64,000 nt of DNA. Origin: Mitsuokella sp047974105 (GTDB taxonomy: Bacteria; Bacillota; Negativicutes; Selenomonadales; Selenomonadaceae). A model generated the notes under the pieces. It was not told where the DNA came from. It saw nothing but the letters and a program-made list of their open reading frames with translations, and searched no databases. Shown piece by piece: positions 51,787 to 60,945 of this stretch. The number at the start of each line of letters is the position of its first letter. Within the stretch, counting starts at the first letter, position 1. Position numbers and translations under genes: made by a program. The DNA is taken from positions 1 to 64,000 of the forward strand of contig NZ_JBHYRS010000009.1 of NCBI RefSeq assembly GCF_047974105.1. The letters run 5' to 3'.

Positions 51787-52599
51787 TTAAAGGACACGCT
51801 GGATATGAATGGCCAGCAGCGTGATTTCCGCAGGTGCCACAGGCAGCCTGAGATACTCTCCCAGATAAGCGCAGATCTCTGCAGCTAATTCATAGGACTT
51901 AGGATACATCTTGCGCACATACTCATCCATCTGCAGGGGCACATTCTCCTGCGCGCGGATGCGCAGAATCATATAGCAGATATGGCTGATCAGACGCGTA
52001 TACTTGAGTTCGGTGCGCCGAAGTGTACAGCCCAAATTTTTTTCAATGCGTTCAATGCAGGCAGCTGCCAAGCGAATATTCGTCAGACTGTCCCCCGCTT
52101 TCTGCTCGCTGATGCCGGCATGAATGTGCAGGGAAAGATAGCCTGCTTCCTCTGGCGGCAGTTCTTCGCCGCTTTCCCGGCGTATCGCTGCCAGCCCCTT
52201 TTCTGCCACACGGTATTCATCGGGGAACATCACCATAATATCGTGCTGCAGGGGATTCGGCAGACGGATGCCGCGCCTTTTTCGCTCCAGGGCCATGGCA
52301 ATGTGGTCTGCCATGGGCAGCAGGATGTCATCAGTCATTTCCGGAAAGACGTTGCGAGCCTCCTCCAGCACATCCGCAGCCAGTTCCAAAGCATGCGGGT
52401 CAATACCATTGACAGCCTGCAGGGCACTGCGCTTATCATTGTTGTCAAGACGATAAATCTTAGCCGCAGGAATATTTTCCAAGCGTTCTCCGCTCTTCCT
52501 GCCAAAACCAATGCCCTTGCCGAGCAGAATGACCTCCTGCCCTTCCCCCGTAAGGGCCAGCAGGCCATTATTATTGAGTGGCTTGATGACGCGAAACAT
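51787..52599 (-). CDS. glcT: BglG/LicT-family transcription antiterminator, GlcT-like
   Basis: A 270-residue RNA-binding antiterminator. A short CAT RNA-binding domain (1-55: VIKPLNNNGLLAL, GKGIGFG) is followed by PRD1 and PRD2 domains. Histidines for PTS phosphorylation include those in MADHIAMALER, LSLHIHAG and LAIHIQ. It would bind the RAT in the ptsG leader at about 55003-55025 and block the terminator when glucose is used. Unusually it lies downstream of ptsG rather than upstream. A minus-strand TATAAT at 52626-52631 may be its own -10. Confidence 0.88.
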   Translation of the reverse strand: MFRVIKPLNNNGLLALTGEGQEVILLGKGIGFGRKSGERLENIPAAKIYRLDNNDKRSALQAVNGIDPHALELAADVLEEARNVFPEMTDDILLPMADHIAMALERKRRGIRLPNPLQHDIMVMFPDEYRVAEKGLAAIRRESGEELPPEEAGYLSLHIHAGISEQKAGDSLTNIRLAAACIERIEKNLGCTLRRTELKYTRLISHICYMILRIRAQENVPLQMDEYVRKMYPKSYELAAEICAYLGEYLRLPVAPAEITLLAIHIQRVL

Positions 52600-52719
52600 A
52601 AAAAACCCCCTTATATGATGCTATCATTATAACCTATTTAGATGGTTATTTGCTATAGCCTTATAAGGAGATTTTTTAACGCATTAAGTTATAACGATAG
52701 TTTTTGTTTGAACCAAACC

Positions 52720-54882
52720 TTAGAACTTAGCAACTTCGTCAAGAGCCTTGACTTCGCCATTCTTTGCCATCGTCACGGACTGGCCTTCCTGCAGGCCCGT
52801 GAAAATCACGAGGCAGGCGTCGGACTTCGCATGTTCTTTGATATAAGCATCATCGAAATGCATGAGCTTATCGCCCTTTTTGACTTTCTGACCAGCTTCG
52901 ACAAAGACCTCAAAGCCCTTGCCGCCGAGATTGACGGTATCAATGCCGATGTGCAGTAGGTATTCCGTGCCATCTGCAGCTTTCATGCCGATGGCATGCT
53001 TCGTATCGAAGACGAAGACGACTTCGCCGTCAGCCGGTGCATAGACATTTTCTTCTGTCGGATAGACAAAGAAGCCATCGCCCATCATCTTGCTCGCAAA
53101 AGCTTCATCCGGAGCTTCCGTAATCGGGTGGACATCGCCGGCTACCGGACTGCATAGAATATGCGTGGCAGCCGCTTTAGGAGCTTCTTTTTTCGGCTCT
53201 TCCGTTTTTGCCTCAGGTTTTGCTTCTTCGGCAGGAGCCTCGAGTTCAGGCTCGACATCCGGCGCCGTCTCAAGATACGTCTCAAGATTGGCCTTGATAA
53301 CAGCGACCTGCGGACCATAGATGACCTGAACGCCCGTGCCCTTGATGATGACGCCTACGGCACCCGTTGCCTTGAGGATTTTTTCATTGACGAGCGAAGA
53401 ATCGGCTACCGAGCAGCGCAGACGCGTTGCACAGCAGTCAACGGACGTGATATTGCGCTTGCTGCCGAGACCGCGCGCAATCATCGAGCTCTTGGCGTCT
53501 TCGACGGCCTGTGCAGAAGAAGCGCCGCCTGCGCCCTTTTTCGCCTGATAATCGGCCTTTGTGTAGAGTTTCGTCTCCTCGTCGTCGTCCTCACGGCCCG
53601 GCGTCTTAAAGTCGAATTTCTTGATCATCCAAGTGAAGATGAAGTAATAGAGGAAGAAATAGATGATGCCGACGGGGATGATGTACATCCAGTTCGTCTT
53701 GGCTTCACCCTGCAGGATACCGAAAATGAAGAGGTCCAGAAGACCGCCCGAGAACGTCAGGCCCACGGCGATGTTGAGCATATGCGCAATCATGTAAGCT
53801 GCGCCGGCCAAAATGACCTGGACACCGAAGAGTGCCGGTGCCACGAACAGGAAGGAAAATTCAATCGGCTCCGTGATACCCGTGAGCATCGAGGTCAGGG
53901 CTGCGGAAAGCAGCAGGCCCTTAGCAGCCGTCTTCTTCGACGGCTTCGCACAGCGGTACATGGCGAGAGCTGCACCCGGCAGACCGAAGATCATGAAAAT
54001 GAATTCACCGGAGAAATAACGCGTGGCGTCCGCGCTGAAATGCGTGACATTCGGCGAAGCGAGCTGGGCAAAGAAGATATTCTGACCGCCCTGAACGAGC
54101 TGGCCGTCGATCATCATCGAACCGCCGACGCCTGTCTGCCAGAACGGCAGATAAAAGACGTGATGCAGGCCAAACGGAATCAAAGCACGTTTGATGATAC
54201 CGAAAATCAGCGTGCCGATGTAGCCCGTGCCCGTGACGAGGCTGCCGAGGGCAAAAATACCATCCTGAGCAAGCGGCCAGATGAAAAAGAGCGCGATACC
54301 AACAAAGAGGTAAACAACGGTCGAGATAATCGGCACAAAGCGCGAACCGCCGAAAAACGACAGGGCGTTTGGCAGTACAATTTTATGGAACTTATTGTGC
54401 AGATAAGCTACGCCAATGCCGACGATGATGCCGCCGAAAACGCCCATCTGATACGACATGATGCCGCAGGAGCTCGCAATTGTACCTTCGAGCACTCCCG
54501 GTGCAATCGAGCCGTCCGGCAGAATTTGGCCGTTAAGCTTGAGCATTGCATTGCAGGCACTGTGCATGACGAAGAAAGAGATCATGGCAGCAAGAGCCGC
54601 GACCTCACGCTCAGCCTTAGCCATACCGATGGCAACGCCGACTGCAAAAATAATCGGCAGATTGCCAAAGATCGTATTGCCCGCACTGGCCATGATGGTC
54701 AAAAGACCGCCAAGAATCGTACCATCGCCAAAAATGGCCTCAAGCCCATACGTCTTGATTGTCGTCGGGTTCGTGAACGAAGCGCCGATGCCGAGCAAAA
54801 TACCGGCAATCGGCAGTACTGCAACGGGCAGCATGAAGCTGCGGCCAACGCGCTGCAATACGCTGAAGATTTCGTCTTTCAT
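52720..54882 (-). CDS. ptsG: Glucose-type PTS permease EIICBA
   Basis: A 720-residue phosphotransferase permease that imports and phosphorylates glucose. The EIIC membrane domain covers about 1-415, with the glucose-family LTGITEPIEFSFLF. EIIB has its phospho-Cys in the segment VDCCATRLR (about 480). A Pro/Ala/Glu-rich linker follows. EIIA has its phospho-His in LLHIGIDTVNLGGKGF. All three domains are complete. Its leader has a RAT/terminator pair, so antitermination by the GlcT-like protein encoded next is expected. GlcNAc specificity is a less likely alternative. Confidence 0.92.
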   Translation of the reverse strand: MKDEIFSVLQRVGRSFMLPVAVLPIAGILLGIGASFTNPTTIKTYGLEAIFGDGTILGGLLTIMASAGNTIFGNLPIIFAVGVAIGMAKAEREVAALAAMISFFVMHSACNAMLKLNGQILPDGSIAPGVLEGTIASSCGIMSYQMGVFGGIIVGIGVAYLHNKFHKIVLPNALSFFGGSRFVPIISTVVYLFVGIALFFIWPLAQDGIFALGSLVTGTGYIGTLIFGIIKRALIPFGLHHVFYLPFWQTGVGGSMMIDGQLVQGGQNIFFAQLASPNVTHFSADATRYFSGEFIFMIFGLPGAALAMYRCAKPSKKTAAKGLLLSAALTSMLTGITEPIEFSFLFVAPALFGVQVILAGAAYMIAHMLNIAVGLTFSGGLLDLFIFGILQGEAKTNWMYIIPVGIIYFFLYYFIFTWMIKKFDFKTPGREDDDEETKLYTKADYQAKKGAGGASSAQAVEDAKSSMIARGLGSKRNITSVDCCATRLRCSVADSSLVNEKILKATGAVGVIIKGTGVQVIYGPQVAVIKANLETYLETAPDVEPELEAPAEEAKPEAKTEEPKKEAPKAAATHILCSPVAGDVHPITEAPDEAFASKMMGDGFFVYPTEENVYAPADGEVVFVFDTKHAIGMKAADGTEYLLHIGIDTVNLGGKGFEVFVEAGQKVKKGDKLMHFDDAYIKEHAKSDACLVIFTGLQEGQSVTMAKNGEVKALDEVAKF

Positions 54883-54931
54883 GAAGACCGTCCTTTCCTT
54901 CTTCGGTTGCTGCGGTTATCCAGACAAAAAA

Positions 54932-55025
54932 GGCATCAGCAAAAAGCCATTGACAAAAATTCATCCAGCAAAGCCAGATGTGAATTTTTGTTGCTTTTCG
55001 CTGATGCCTGCCTATCCAGTAACAC
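54932..55025 (-). promoter_or_regulatory. RAT antiterminator and terminator in the ptsG leader
   Basis: A 16-position stem (54932-54947 with 54993-55008; one base mismatch) plus an inner AAAAATTCA/TGAATTTTT stem ends in six U. Overlapping its 5' arm, bases 55003-55025 (minus strand GTGTTACTGGATAGGCAGGC) match the ribonucleic antiterminator consensus bound by LicT/GlcT proteins. Confidence 0.88.
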
Positions 55026-55077
55026 GCGAACCTTATGTTACAACATATTCTTGTTTCAACAAGTTGTATTATACTGC

Positions 55078-55106
55078 AGGGAAATCGCGTTGTAAAGTAC
55101 TTTTTT
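55078..55106 (-). promoter_or_regulatory. ptsG promoter
   Basis: Minus-strand TTTACA (55101-55106), 17-base spacer, TATAAT (55078-55083), about 50 bases before the RAT. Confidence 0.75.
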
Positions 55107-55120
55107 CGATTTTGCTGCTC

Positions 55121-56356
55121 TTATTTATCATATGTAATCGTTTCCACAGCCATTCTGGCCGCCCGTTCGACTGTTTTAAGCGGAATACCGTTCTCCCTTG
55201 CCAGACGGCAGCAGTCCTCATATTCCGGCTTGACGTTGACGAGTTTTCCCTGCCAGTACGCCAGTTTGCAGGAAACAGAACCATACGGCGTATCGGCCTT
55301 CCGGAAGCATCGCTGTGCCTCGGGGCGTTCCGCGAGAGCGATGACGCGCAGGCCGATGCTCGTCGTTTCCCGCATGAGAATATTGATACAGGAATTTTTT
55401 TCTGCAGTCCGGCACAGCACAGAAAGTTTCTGTGCCGGACGCGACTTTTTCATGAGAATTGGCGTCACCCAGACATCCAAAGCACCTGCAGCAAATAATT
55501 TTTCGTACAGATAGCCATAAACCTGCGGGCTCATATCATCGATATTCGTTTCAAGCTGAAAAAAATCCGTGCCTTTTCGGCCCGCATTCTCCTCAAAATC
55601 GCCGAGGTAGAGTCTCAGCACATTGGGGATTGTAAGGTCCCAGGTTCCTGCTCCATAAGCAATATGTTCCGCGGTAAAGCCATCCGGCAGATTTTCAGCA
55701 TATTCAGCCTGACTGCGCAGTACAGCAGCTCCTGTCGGCGTCGTCAGTTCCCTTGCATCTCCCGCATGATACGTCGGCCAGCCGAGCAAAAGTTCCGCTA
55801 CGGCCGGTGCCGGCACCGGCATCAGGCCATGCGCGCAGTGTACAAATCCCGAGCCCGTGTTGACTTTTGAGGCAAATACACGCTCAATGCCAAGATAATC
55901 GAGACAGACGGCCGTCCCCACGATATCAAGGATTGAATCCACCGCTCCGACTTCGTGAAAAGCCACTTCATCCGCGGGACGTCCATGCACCTTGCCCTCT
56001 GCCTCAGCCAGTTTCTCAAAAATGGCCAGACTTTTATCCTTGACGGACTGTTTGAGCGTGGAATCCGTCAGCATCTGACGGATGACGGCCATCGTGCGGT
56101 GGGCATGATGATGTTCATGCCCATGATGCTCATGATGTTCGTGATGCTCCTGTCCCTGCAGCAGTGCAACATCTACATAAACAGCATCTATGCCATTTTT
56201 CTTGACCGTCTGGATTTTCATATCGTAAGAATTGCCAAGCGGCAGCTTCCGGAGTTCTTCGCGAAGATGTGCTTCCGGCACACCGGCCTGCAAAAAGGCA
56301 CCGAGCAGCATATTGCCGCTGATGCCGGCAAAACAATCGAGATAAATCGCTTTCAT
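55121..56356 (-). CDS. larC: Nickel-pincer cofactor metallochelatase LarC
   Basis: A 411-residue protein that inserts nickel into the pyridinium bis-thiocarboxylate nucleotide, the last step in making the lactate racemase cofactor. It starts MKAIYLDCFAGISGNMLLGA. A His-rich patch near residues 70-85 (HHEHHEHHGHEHHH) probably binds nickel, followed by FHEVGAVDSILDIVG and METNIDDMSPQ-like DD motifs. Here it is one uninterrupted frame, unlike larC1/larC2 of Lactobacillus plantarum, which needs ribosomal frameshifting. larB is 44 bases upstream; larA and larE are not in the window. Confidence 0.92.
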   Translation of the reverse strand: MKAIYLDCFAGISGNMLLGAFLQAGVPEAHLREELRKLPLGNSYDMKIQTVKKNGIDAVYVDVALLQGQEHHEHHEHHGHEHHHAHRTMAVIRQMLTDSTLKQSVKDKSLAIFEKLAEAEGKVHGRPADEVAFHEVGAVDSILDIVGTAVCLDYLGIERVFASKVNTGSGFVHCAHGLMPVPAPAVAELLLGWPTYHAGDARELTTPTGAAVLRSQAEYAENLPDGFTAEHIAYGAGTWDLTIPNVLRLYLGDFEENAGRKGTDFFQLETNIDDMSPQVYGYLYEKLFAAGALDVWVTPILMKKSRPAQKLSVLCRTAEKNSCINILMRETTSIGLRVIALAERPEAQRCFRKADTPYGSVSCKLAYWQGKLVNVKPEYEDCCRLARENGIPLKTVERAARMAVETITYDK

Positions 56357-56400
56357 TATCTTATATCCTCAAATCATATCTTCGAAGTAACATCCTATCA

Positions 56401-57153
56401 TCAGCGCAGATGATTGATCTTGCTCGCGAGCACGCCTGCACCAAAGCCATTGTCAATATTGACGACCGAAATTCCCGCTGCGCAGCTGCTGAGCATCGCA
56501 AGAAGGGCTGTCACGCCATGAAAAGCCGCACCATAGCCCACACTCGTCGGTACGGCAATGACAGGTTTATCTGTCAGACCGCCAACGACGCTCGCAAGGG
56601 CTCCTTCCATGCCGGCGATGACGATGATGACATTGGCTTCATCGATATCCTTTTTATGGGCAAAGAGCCTGTGGATGCCGGCCACACCGCAGTCATAATG
56701 GGTCTTGACCGCATTGCCCCAGAGATAAGCCGTGAGCCTTGCTTCTTCCGCAACGGGAATATCGCTCGTCCCTGCTGTCAGAATCAGGATGGTGTGATGG
56801 GGATCGCGCCTGACAGGGCGTTCGATATAAATGATGCGCGCCATCTCATCATAGCGGGCCTCTGCGATATCTTCATGAACAAAGTCAAACATCTCGCGGC
56901 TGGCACGCGTGGCCATGATGCTTCCCTGACTGTTTTCCTGCAGGGATTTCATAATGAAGAGCAGCTGCTCTTTTGTCTTGCCCTCCGCGAAAATGACCTC
57001 CGGAAAGCCCTGACGGCGTTCACGGCTGTGGTCGATCTCGGCAAAGCCGACATCCTCAAAAGAACCTTTATGCAGCTCTTGAAGAGCCTGCTCCGAAGAT
57101 ATTCTTCCTTCTTTATATTGCTGCAGAATATCCATAAGCTCTGCATCGGTCAT
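56401..57153 (-). CDS. larB: Nicotinate-adduct carboxylase/hydrolase LarB
   Basis: A 250-residue PurE-like enzyme that carboxylates nicotinic acid adenine dinucleotide and hydrolyses it, the first step of the nickel-pincer cofactor. It shows an N-terminal helical part, then ILTAGTSDIPVAEEARLTA, VIVIAGMEGALASVVGGLTDKPVIAVPTSVGYG and NIDNGFGAGVLA typical of the family. It precedes larC in the same direction. Confidence 0.92.
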   Translation of the reverse strand: MTDAELMDILQQYKEGRISSEQALQELHKGSFEDVGFAEIDHSRERRQGFPEVIFAEGKTKEQLLFIMKSLQENSQGSIMATRASREMFDFVHEDIAEARYDEMARIIYIERPVRRDPHHTILILTAGTSDIPVAEEARLTAYLWGNAVKTHYDCGVAGIHRLFAHKKDIDEANVIIVIAGMEGALASVVGGLTDKPVIAVPTSVGYGAAFHGVTALLAMLSSCAAGISVVNIDNGFGAGVLASKINHLR

Positions 57154-57222
57154 AGAATCCTTTCACATCCTTTCCATTCATCTCTTCATCTCTGCGGTTT
57201 TATCCGCATTTCCCGTCAAAAC

Positions 57223-57253
57223 GGGCCTATGATGACGGCTTCATCATAGGCCC
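57223..57253 (-). terminator. Terminator of the rsmD-coaD-coiled-coil operon
   Basis: Thirteen-base-pair stem GGGCCTATGATGA with its complement around five bases, then a short U tract on the minus strand. Confidence 0.75.
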
Positions 57254-57258
57254 TGCTT

Positions 57259-57891
57259 TTATTCCTGCCCGGCTGACTGCTGTTCTTCCTTTGGCTCAGC
57301 CGGTGCCGGCTGTGTCTGCTGCGGCTGCGGCTGAGGCTGATTGAGTCCTGCCTTCGCCTGCTGCAGGACACTCAGGGCCTGCTGCAGTCCATTCGTAACC
57401 TGCTGAACTCCGCTGGCAGCCTGCTGCACGCCATTCTGTGCCTGCTGTATGCCCTCAAATGTTTTGGAGACATGTGCGATGAGCTGTTCAAAGACCTGAT
57501 TGGCGTAGATATCCGCATTGTCCTGAAGCTCTTTGGCCCGCGCTTCGGCCTTCTCCACCATTTCCTGTTCCCTCTGCTGCGTTTCCTGAAGAATTTCCTT
57601 GCCGCGCTGCTTGGCCTGCAGGACGATTTCATCGTGCTCGACCATCTGACGCGCCTGTGCCTGCGCATCTTTGCGGATGTTCTCTGCATCGCGCTTGGCA
57701 TCTTCGTAAATCTCATCGCGTTTTTTCATGATGAGCTCGGCCTTCTCCAGTTCCTTCGGCAGATCGTTGCGCAGTTCTTCTACATAATGAACAAGGTCAT
57801 TGTCATTGATGAGAATATGTCCCGTAAAGGGGAAAGTTTTAGCCGTGGCCACCATGTTCTCAATTCTATCTAAAGTCTCGCGTACTCCCAT
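57259..57891 (-). CDS. Coiled-coil protein with a seven-residue repeat
   Basis: A 210-residue protein of unknown function. An N-terminal segment (1-50) resembling a helical adaptor (RETLDRIENMVATAKTFPF) leads into a long charged coiled coil (about 50-130) rich in Glu, Lys, Ala and Arg, like the stalk b-type subunits of ATPases. Then come five tandem seven-residue units built on QQAxxGV (about 140-175), and a Pro/Gln-rich tail. It lies eight bases after coaD. I do not recognise a specific family; DivIVA-like or ATPase-stalk-like are only structural analogies. Confidence 0.6.
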   Translation of the reverse strand: MGVRETLDRIENMVATAKTFPFTGHILINDNDLVHYVEELRNDLPKELEKAELIMKKRDEIYEDAKRDAENIRKDAQAQARQMVEHDEIVLQAKQRGKEILQETQQREQEMVEKAEARAKELQDNADIYANQVFEQLIAHVSKTFEGIQQAQNGVQQAASGVQQVTNGLQQALSVLQQAKAGLNQPQPQPQQTQPAPAEPKEEQQSAGQE

Positions 57892-57898
57892 ACTCCGC

Positions 57899-58384
57899 TT
57901 ACTCCCTTTCTTTTCCTGAAATCTTTACAGCCTCTTCCACACAGGGCGGCACAAGGCCATGTATATCACCATGGAAACGAATGAGTTCCCTGATGCCAGA
58001 AGAACTCACAAACGAATATTCCGGCCGTGTCAAAAGGAATACCGTATCAATATCGGGTTCCAGATGGCGAATCATATAAGCCTCATTCTGCTCATATTCA
58101 AGGTCTTTTATGGAACGCACGCCGCGCACGATGATATGCGCATCATGTTCCTTCATATATTCTGTAATGAGACCGGAAAAAGAGTCGACCCTGACATTAG
58201 GCAGATGGCTTGTCGCCTCGCGCAGGAAACGCACGCGTTCTTCGACCGGAAAGAACGCCTTTTTATTTATATTGTGGAACACGCAGATGATGACCTCATC
58301 AAACATCATACTGGCCCTGGCAAAAATGTCGATATGACCAGTCGTCACGGGATCAAAGCTGCCTGAACACACAGCACGTCTCAT
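57899..58384 (-). CDS. coaD: Phosphopantetheine adenylyltransferase
   Basis: A 161-residue nucleotidyltransferase of coenzyme A synthesis: 4'-phosphopantetheine + ATP gives dephospho-CoA. It shows GSFDPVTTGHIDIFARA with the T/HxGH motif and the C-terminal FVSSSGIREL. Its ATG overlaps the rsmD stop by four bases, the common rsmD-coaD coupling. Confidence 0.97.
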   Translation of the reverse strand: MRRAVCSGSFDPVTTGHIDIFARASMMFDEVIICVFHNINKKAFFPVEERVRFLREATSHLPNVRVDSFSGLITEYMKEHDAHIIVRGVRSIKDLEYEQNEAYMIRHLEPDIDTVFLLTRPEYSFVSSSGIRELIRFHGDIHGLVPPCVEEAVKISGKERE

Positions 58385-58953
58385 AAATCATCCTCCTCGA
58401 GATACGCCTTCCACTGAAAGAAGCTGAGCTGGGTCGTATGGCCATAGCGGCGGTTCAGCACACAGCAAAGCTTAGAAAGCTCCGGCATGTCATTTTCATC
58501 AGCACCATGCTCCACGACAAGGATGCCATCATGAGCCAGTACCTGACTCTCTTCCAAAAAGGCAAGTACCCTCTGAAAAAGTCCTTTATGGTAAGGGGGA
58601 TCACAGAAAATCAAATCAAAAGAACGACTGCCATGCGAAAGATGCGCAAGCTCTGCAAAGACATCGCCGCCATGCACCTCCGCTTTGTCCAGCAAATGCG
58701 CATGGGCCGCATTCTCCTTGATGAGCGCGGCCGTCGCCTGGTCTGCAAAGCAGGCAGCCGCAGCACCGCGCGACAGCGCCTCAAGGCCAAGATTCCCCGT
58801 GCCGGCAAAAAGGTCCAGCACATGACGCCCGACCACCTTCTGCCCCAGGATATTGAACAGTGATTCCTTAATACGGTCAGAGGTCGGCCGCGTCGTCTGA
58901 CCTTTCGGGGTCTTTAAACGACAGCCGCGCGCCGAGCCCGTAATGATTCTCAT
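58381..58953 (-). CDS. rsmD: 16S rRNA (guanine966-N2)-methyltransferase RsmD
   Basis: A 190-residue SAM-dependent methyltransferase acting on G966 of 16S rRNA. The N-terminus MRIITGSARGCRLKTPKG, SAM motif DLFAGTGNLGLEALSRGA and catalytic DPPYHKG are clear. I chose the ATG at 58953, eight bases after GGAG; a GTG three codons upstream is in frame. It starts the rsmD-coaD-coiled-coil operon. Confidence 0.95.
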   Translation of the reverse strand: MRIITGSARGCRLKTPKGQTTRPTSDRIKESLFNILGQKVVGRHVLDLFAGTGNLGLEALSRGAAAACFADQATAALIKENAAHAHLLDKAEVHGGDVFAELAHLSHGSRSFDLIFCDPPYHKGLFQRVLAFLEESQVLAHDGILVVEHGADENDMPELSKLCCVLNRRYGHTTQLSFFQWKAYLEEDDL

Positions 58954-59137
58954 AGTTTCCACTCCAAATCCAAATGCCTATAAACAGCTTCATTCTATCA
59001 TATTTTCTCGTTTTCGTGAACCTTTAATTAATGCTATAATAAAGCAGAACCACGGACAGTCTGCAACTGCTGCCCGCTTCTTTACAGCAATTCCAGCATG
59101 ATGGGAACATCATGCATGTAGCCTTAGGAGAAATTTT

Positions 59138-60856
59138 GTGAACCGATTCTTACCGAAACGCAGTCTCTTGATTCTCATCCTCGTGCCCTGCCTTGCACTG
59201 CTGCTCTGGAACCTGCATCAAATGCAGCATCCGGCCGGCACGCCGGTGTCCCCTCAGGAAACCATATCGCATCATGTCATCCTGATTCCGCTTGACGGCA
59301 GGCCCCCCTGCCGTCAGTTTGTCATCGATGCCGGACGCATCGGCGGCACAGAAGTTTTGACACCGCCGCATGAACTGCAGGATTATTACTCGCAGCCCGG
59401 CGATACAAAAGCCATGAAAAGCTGGCTCTCCTCCGAAATTGGGCACGCCGATGCTGTTATTCTCTCCATTGACCAGCTGCTTTACGGCGGCCTTCTGACC
59501 GCGCGTGAAAAACAGGCCTCAGAGGAAGATGTGAACGAGCTCCTCACCTATCTTCAGGAACTTCATGAAGATCATCCAGATGTACCGATTTACGCCTTCA
59601 GCATCCTGCCGCGCCTGACACCGCAAGATACGATTGACGGCTATAATGAACGGCGCGATATCATGGCCTACTCAAGGCTTGTGGGCCGTCAGGCCGCAGG
59701 GCTTTCCGTCGACGAGGAAAAAATTGCTTCCCTGAAAGCAAAGATTCCGCCCGCAAGTCTTGAACGCTATCTCGCACATTTTCGGGAAAATGCTGCTTTA
59801 AACGAACGACTGATGGACCTCACGCACGACGGCACGCTGACACGCCTCGTGCTCGGGCAGGACGATGGGGAAGAATACGGCATCCCCAATATCGAAAAAT
59901 TTGCCCTGCAGGGCTATATTAAGGACCTCGGTCTCTCGGAAAAGCAGGTCTTTCTGACACATGGAGCCGATGAAATCGCCCTTTCCCTGCTCGCTGCCTG
60001 GCACAATGAACAGACTGGCTATATTCCCAAGGTTTTCGTGCAGTATAATGACGCCCATGCCGAAGACCGCGTTATGCCATACATGGCCGTGCCGACCGGC
60101 ATCTGCACAGAAGAAAAAATACGCCTGACAGGCGGCGAGCAGGTTGCATCCCCTGAGGAAGCCGACTTCACTCTGCTCGTATCGACAAACGATGCCGATG
60201 AAAACACCTTGGACAGCCGTGCAGAATGTGTGCAGCTGCTGAAAGAAAACATCGAAAAAGGCCAGCCAACTGCCCTCGTCGACCTCAGCAAACATTTTAC
60301 GGGCGAGGAAACTGTACTGCCCCAGCTCATTGCCAGTGATTTTCCCCTGAACCGCCTGCTCGCCTACGCCGGCTGGAACACCACGAGCAATTCCCTCGGC
60401 ACGGCCATCGCACAGGCCTGCCTTTACCGCTCTTCCCTGCCTGCTGTGACAAACGAGGAAGAAGCCATCGGCCTTGCCGCCCCGCAGGTTCGCTTTCTCG
60501 AAAACCGCATTCTCGAAGACTATTTCTATCTCAAAGAAGATATCGATACAATCAACAGCACACTGAAAAAAGCCGGCTATGTCAATACGGCAGACCTTGA
60601 CCTCGAGCGCAATTACCGTTGGGCCAACCTCATGCTGCGCACGTCTATGACGCGCCATCTGCTTGTTTACCGTCAAACAGCGGCATTCCGTGCTCCCTTC
60701 CCGATTGACACTCCCGCTGGAACCATTTGGCTGCAGCTGCATGACTTGCAGGCTGATATGAGTTTTCCATGGCCGCGCACCTTTGAAATCTACCTCGAGA
60801 CCACGCCATTCCTGGAAAAACTTTCTTCGTCACCGGCTCAGGCCCAGTCCTATTAA
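59138..60856 (+). CDS. DUF4127-family membrane-anchored or exported protein
   Basis: A 572-residue protein beginning at GTG 59138 after TTAGGAGAAA. It has a basic start and one hydrophobic helix (residues 8-24), so it is exported or anchored. The family marks VILIPLDGRPPCRQFV, SIDQLLYGGLLTAR, FSILPRLTP and LVLGQDDGEEYGIPN, with HGADEIALSLLA, fit DUF4127, whose role is unknown. The several conserved Asp, His and Arg residues suggest an enzyme. A TGC-TATAAT extended -10 lies at 59032-59040. Monocistronic, ending at the shared terminator. Confidence 0.8.
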   Translation: MNRFLPKRSLLILILVPCLALLLWNLHQMQHPAGTPVSPQETISHHVILIPLDGRPPCRQFVIDAGRIGGTEVLTPPHELQDYYSQPGDTKAMKSWLSSEIGHADAVILSIDQLLYGGLLTAREKQASEEDVNELLTYLQELHEDHPDVPIYAFSILPRLTPQDTIDGYNERRDIMAYSRLVGRQAAGLSVDEEKIASLKAKIPPASLERYLAHFRENAALNERLMDLTHDGTLTRLVLGQDDGEEYGIPNIEKFALQGYIKDLGLSEKQVFLTHGADEIALSLLAAWHNEQTGYIPKVFVQYNDAHAEDRVMPYMAVPTGICTEEKIRLTGGEQVASPEEADFTLLVSTNDADENTLDSRAECVQLLKENIEKGQPTALVDLSKHFTGEETVLPQLIASDFPLNRLLAYAGWNTTSNSLGTAIAQACLYRSSLPAVTNEEEAIGLAAPQVRFLENRILEDYFYLKEDIDTINSTLKKAGYVNTADLDLERNYRWANLMLRTSMTRHLLVYRQTAAFRAPFPIDTPAGTIWLQLHDLQADMSFPWPRTFEIYLETTPFLEKLSSSPAQAQSY

Positions 60857-60883
60857 AAGGATATATTCTTATATGTTACATGC

Positions 60884-60914
60884 AAAATGGCTGCTCTAAA
60901 AGAGCAGCCATTTT
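60884..60914. terminator. Bidirectional terminator between the DUF4127 and P-ATPase genes
   Basis: Fourteen-base-pair stem AAAATGGCTGCTCT with its complement and a three-base loop; A-run and T-run at both feet serve the converging genes. Confidence 0.9.
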
Positions 60915-60945
60915 TGTAAAAACAGACAAAGAGGAAACCGTATCC

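Noticed and set aside
53161..55095. A 644-codon open frame on the plus strand
   Set aside because: It is antisense to ptsG and runs through the ptsG RAT/terminator and promoter; its translation is biased toward Arg and Asp without domains, typical of a shadow frame in GC-rich DNA.
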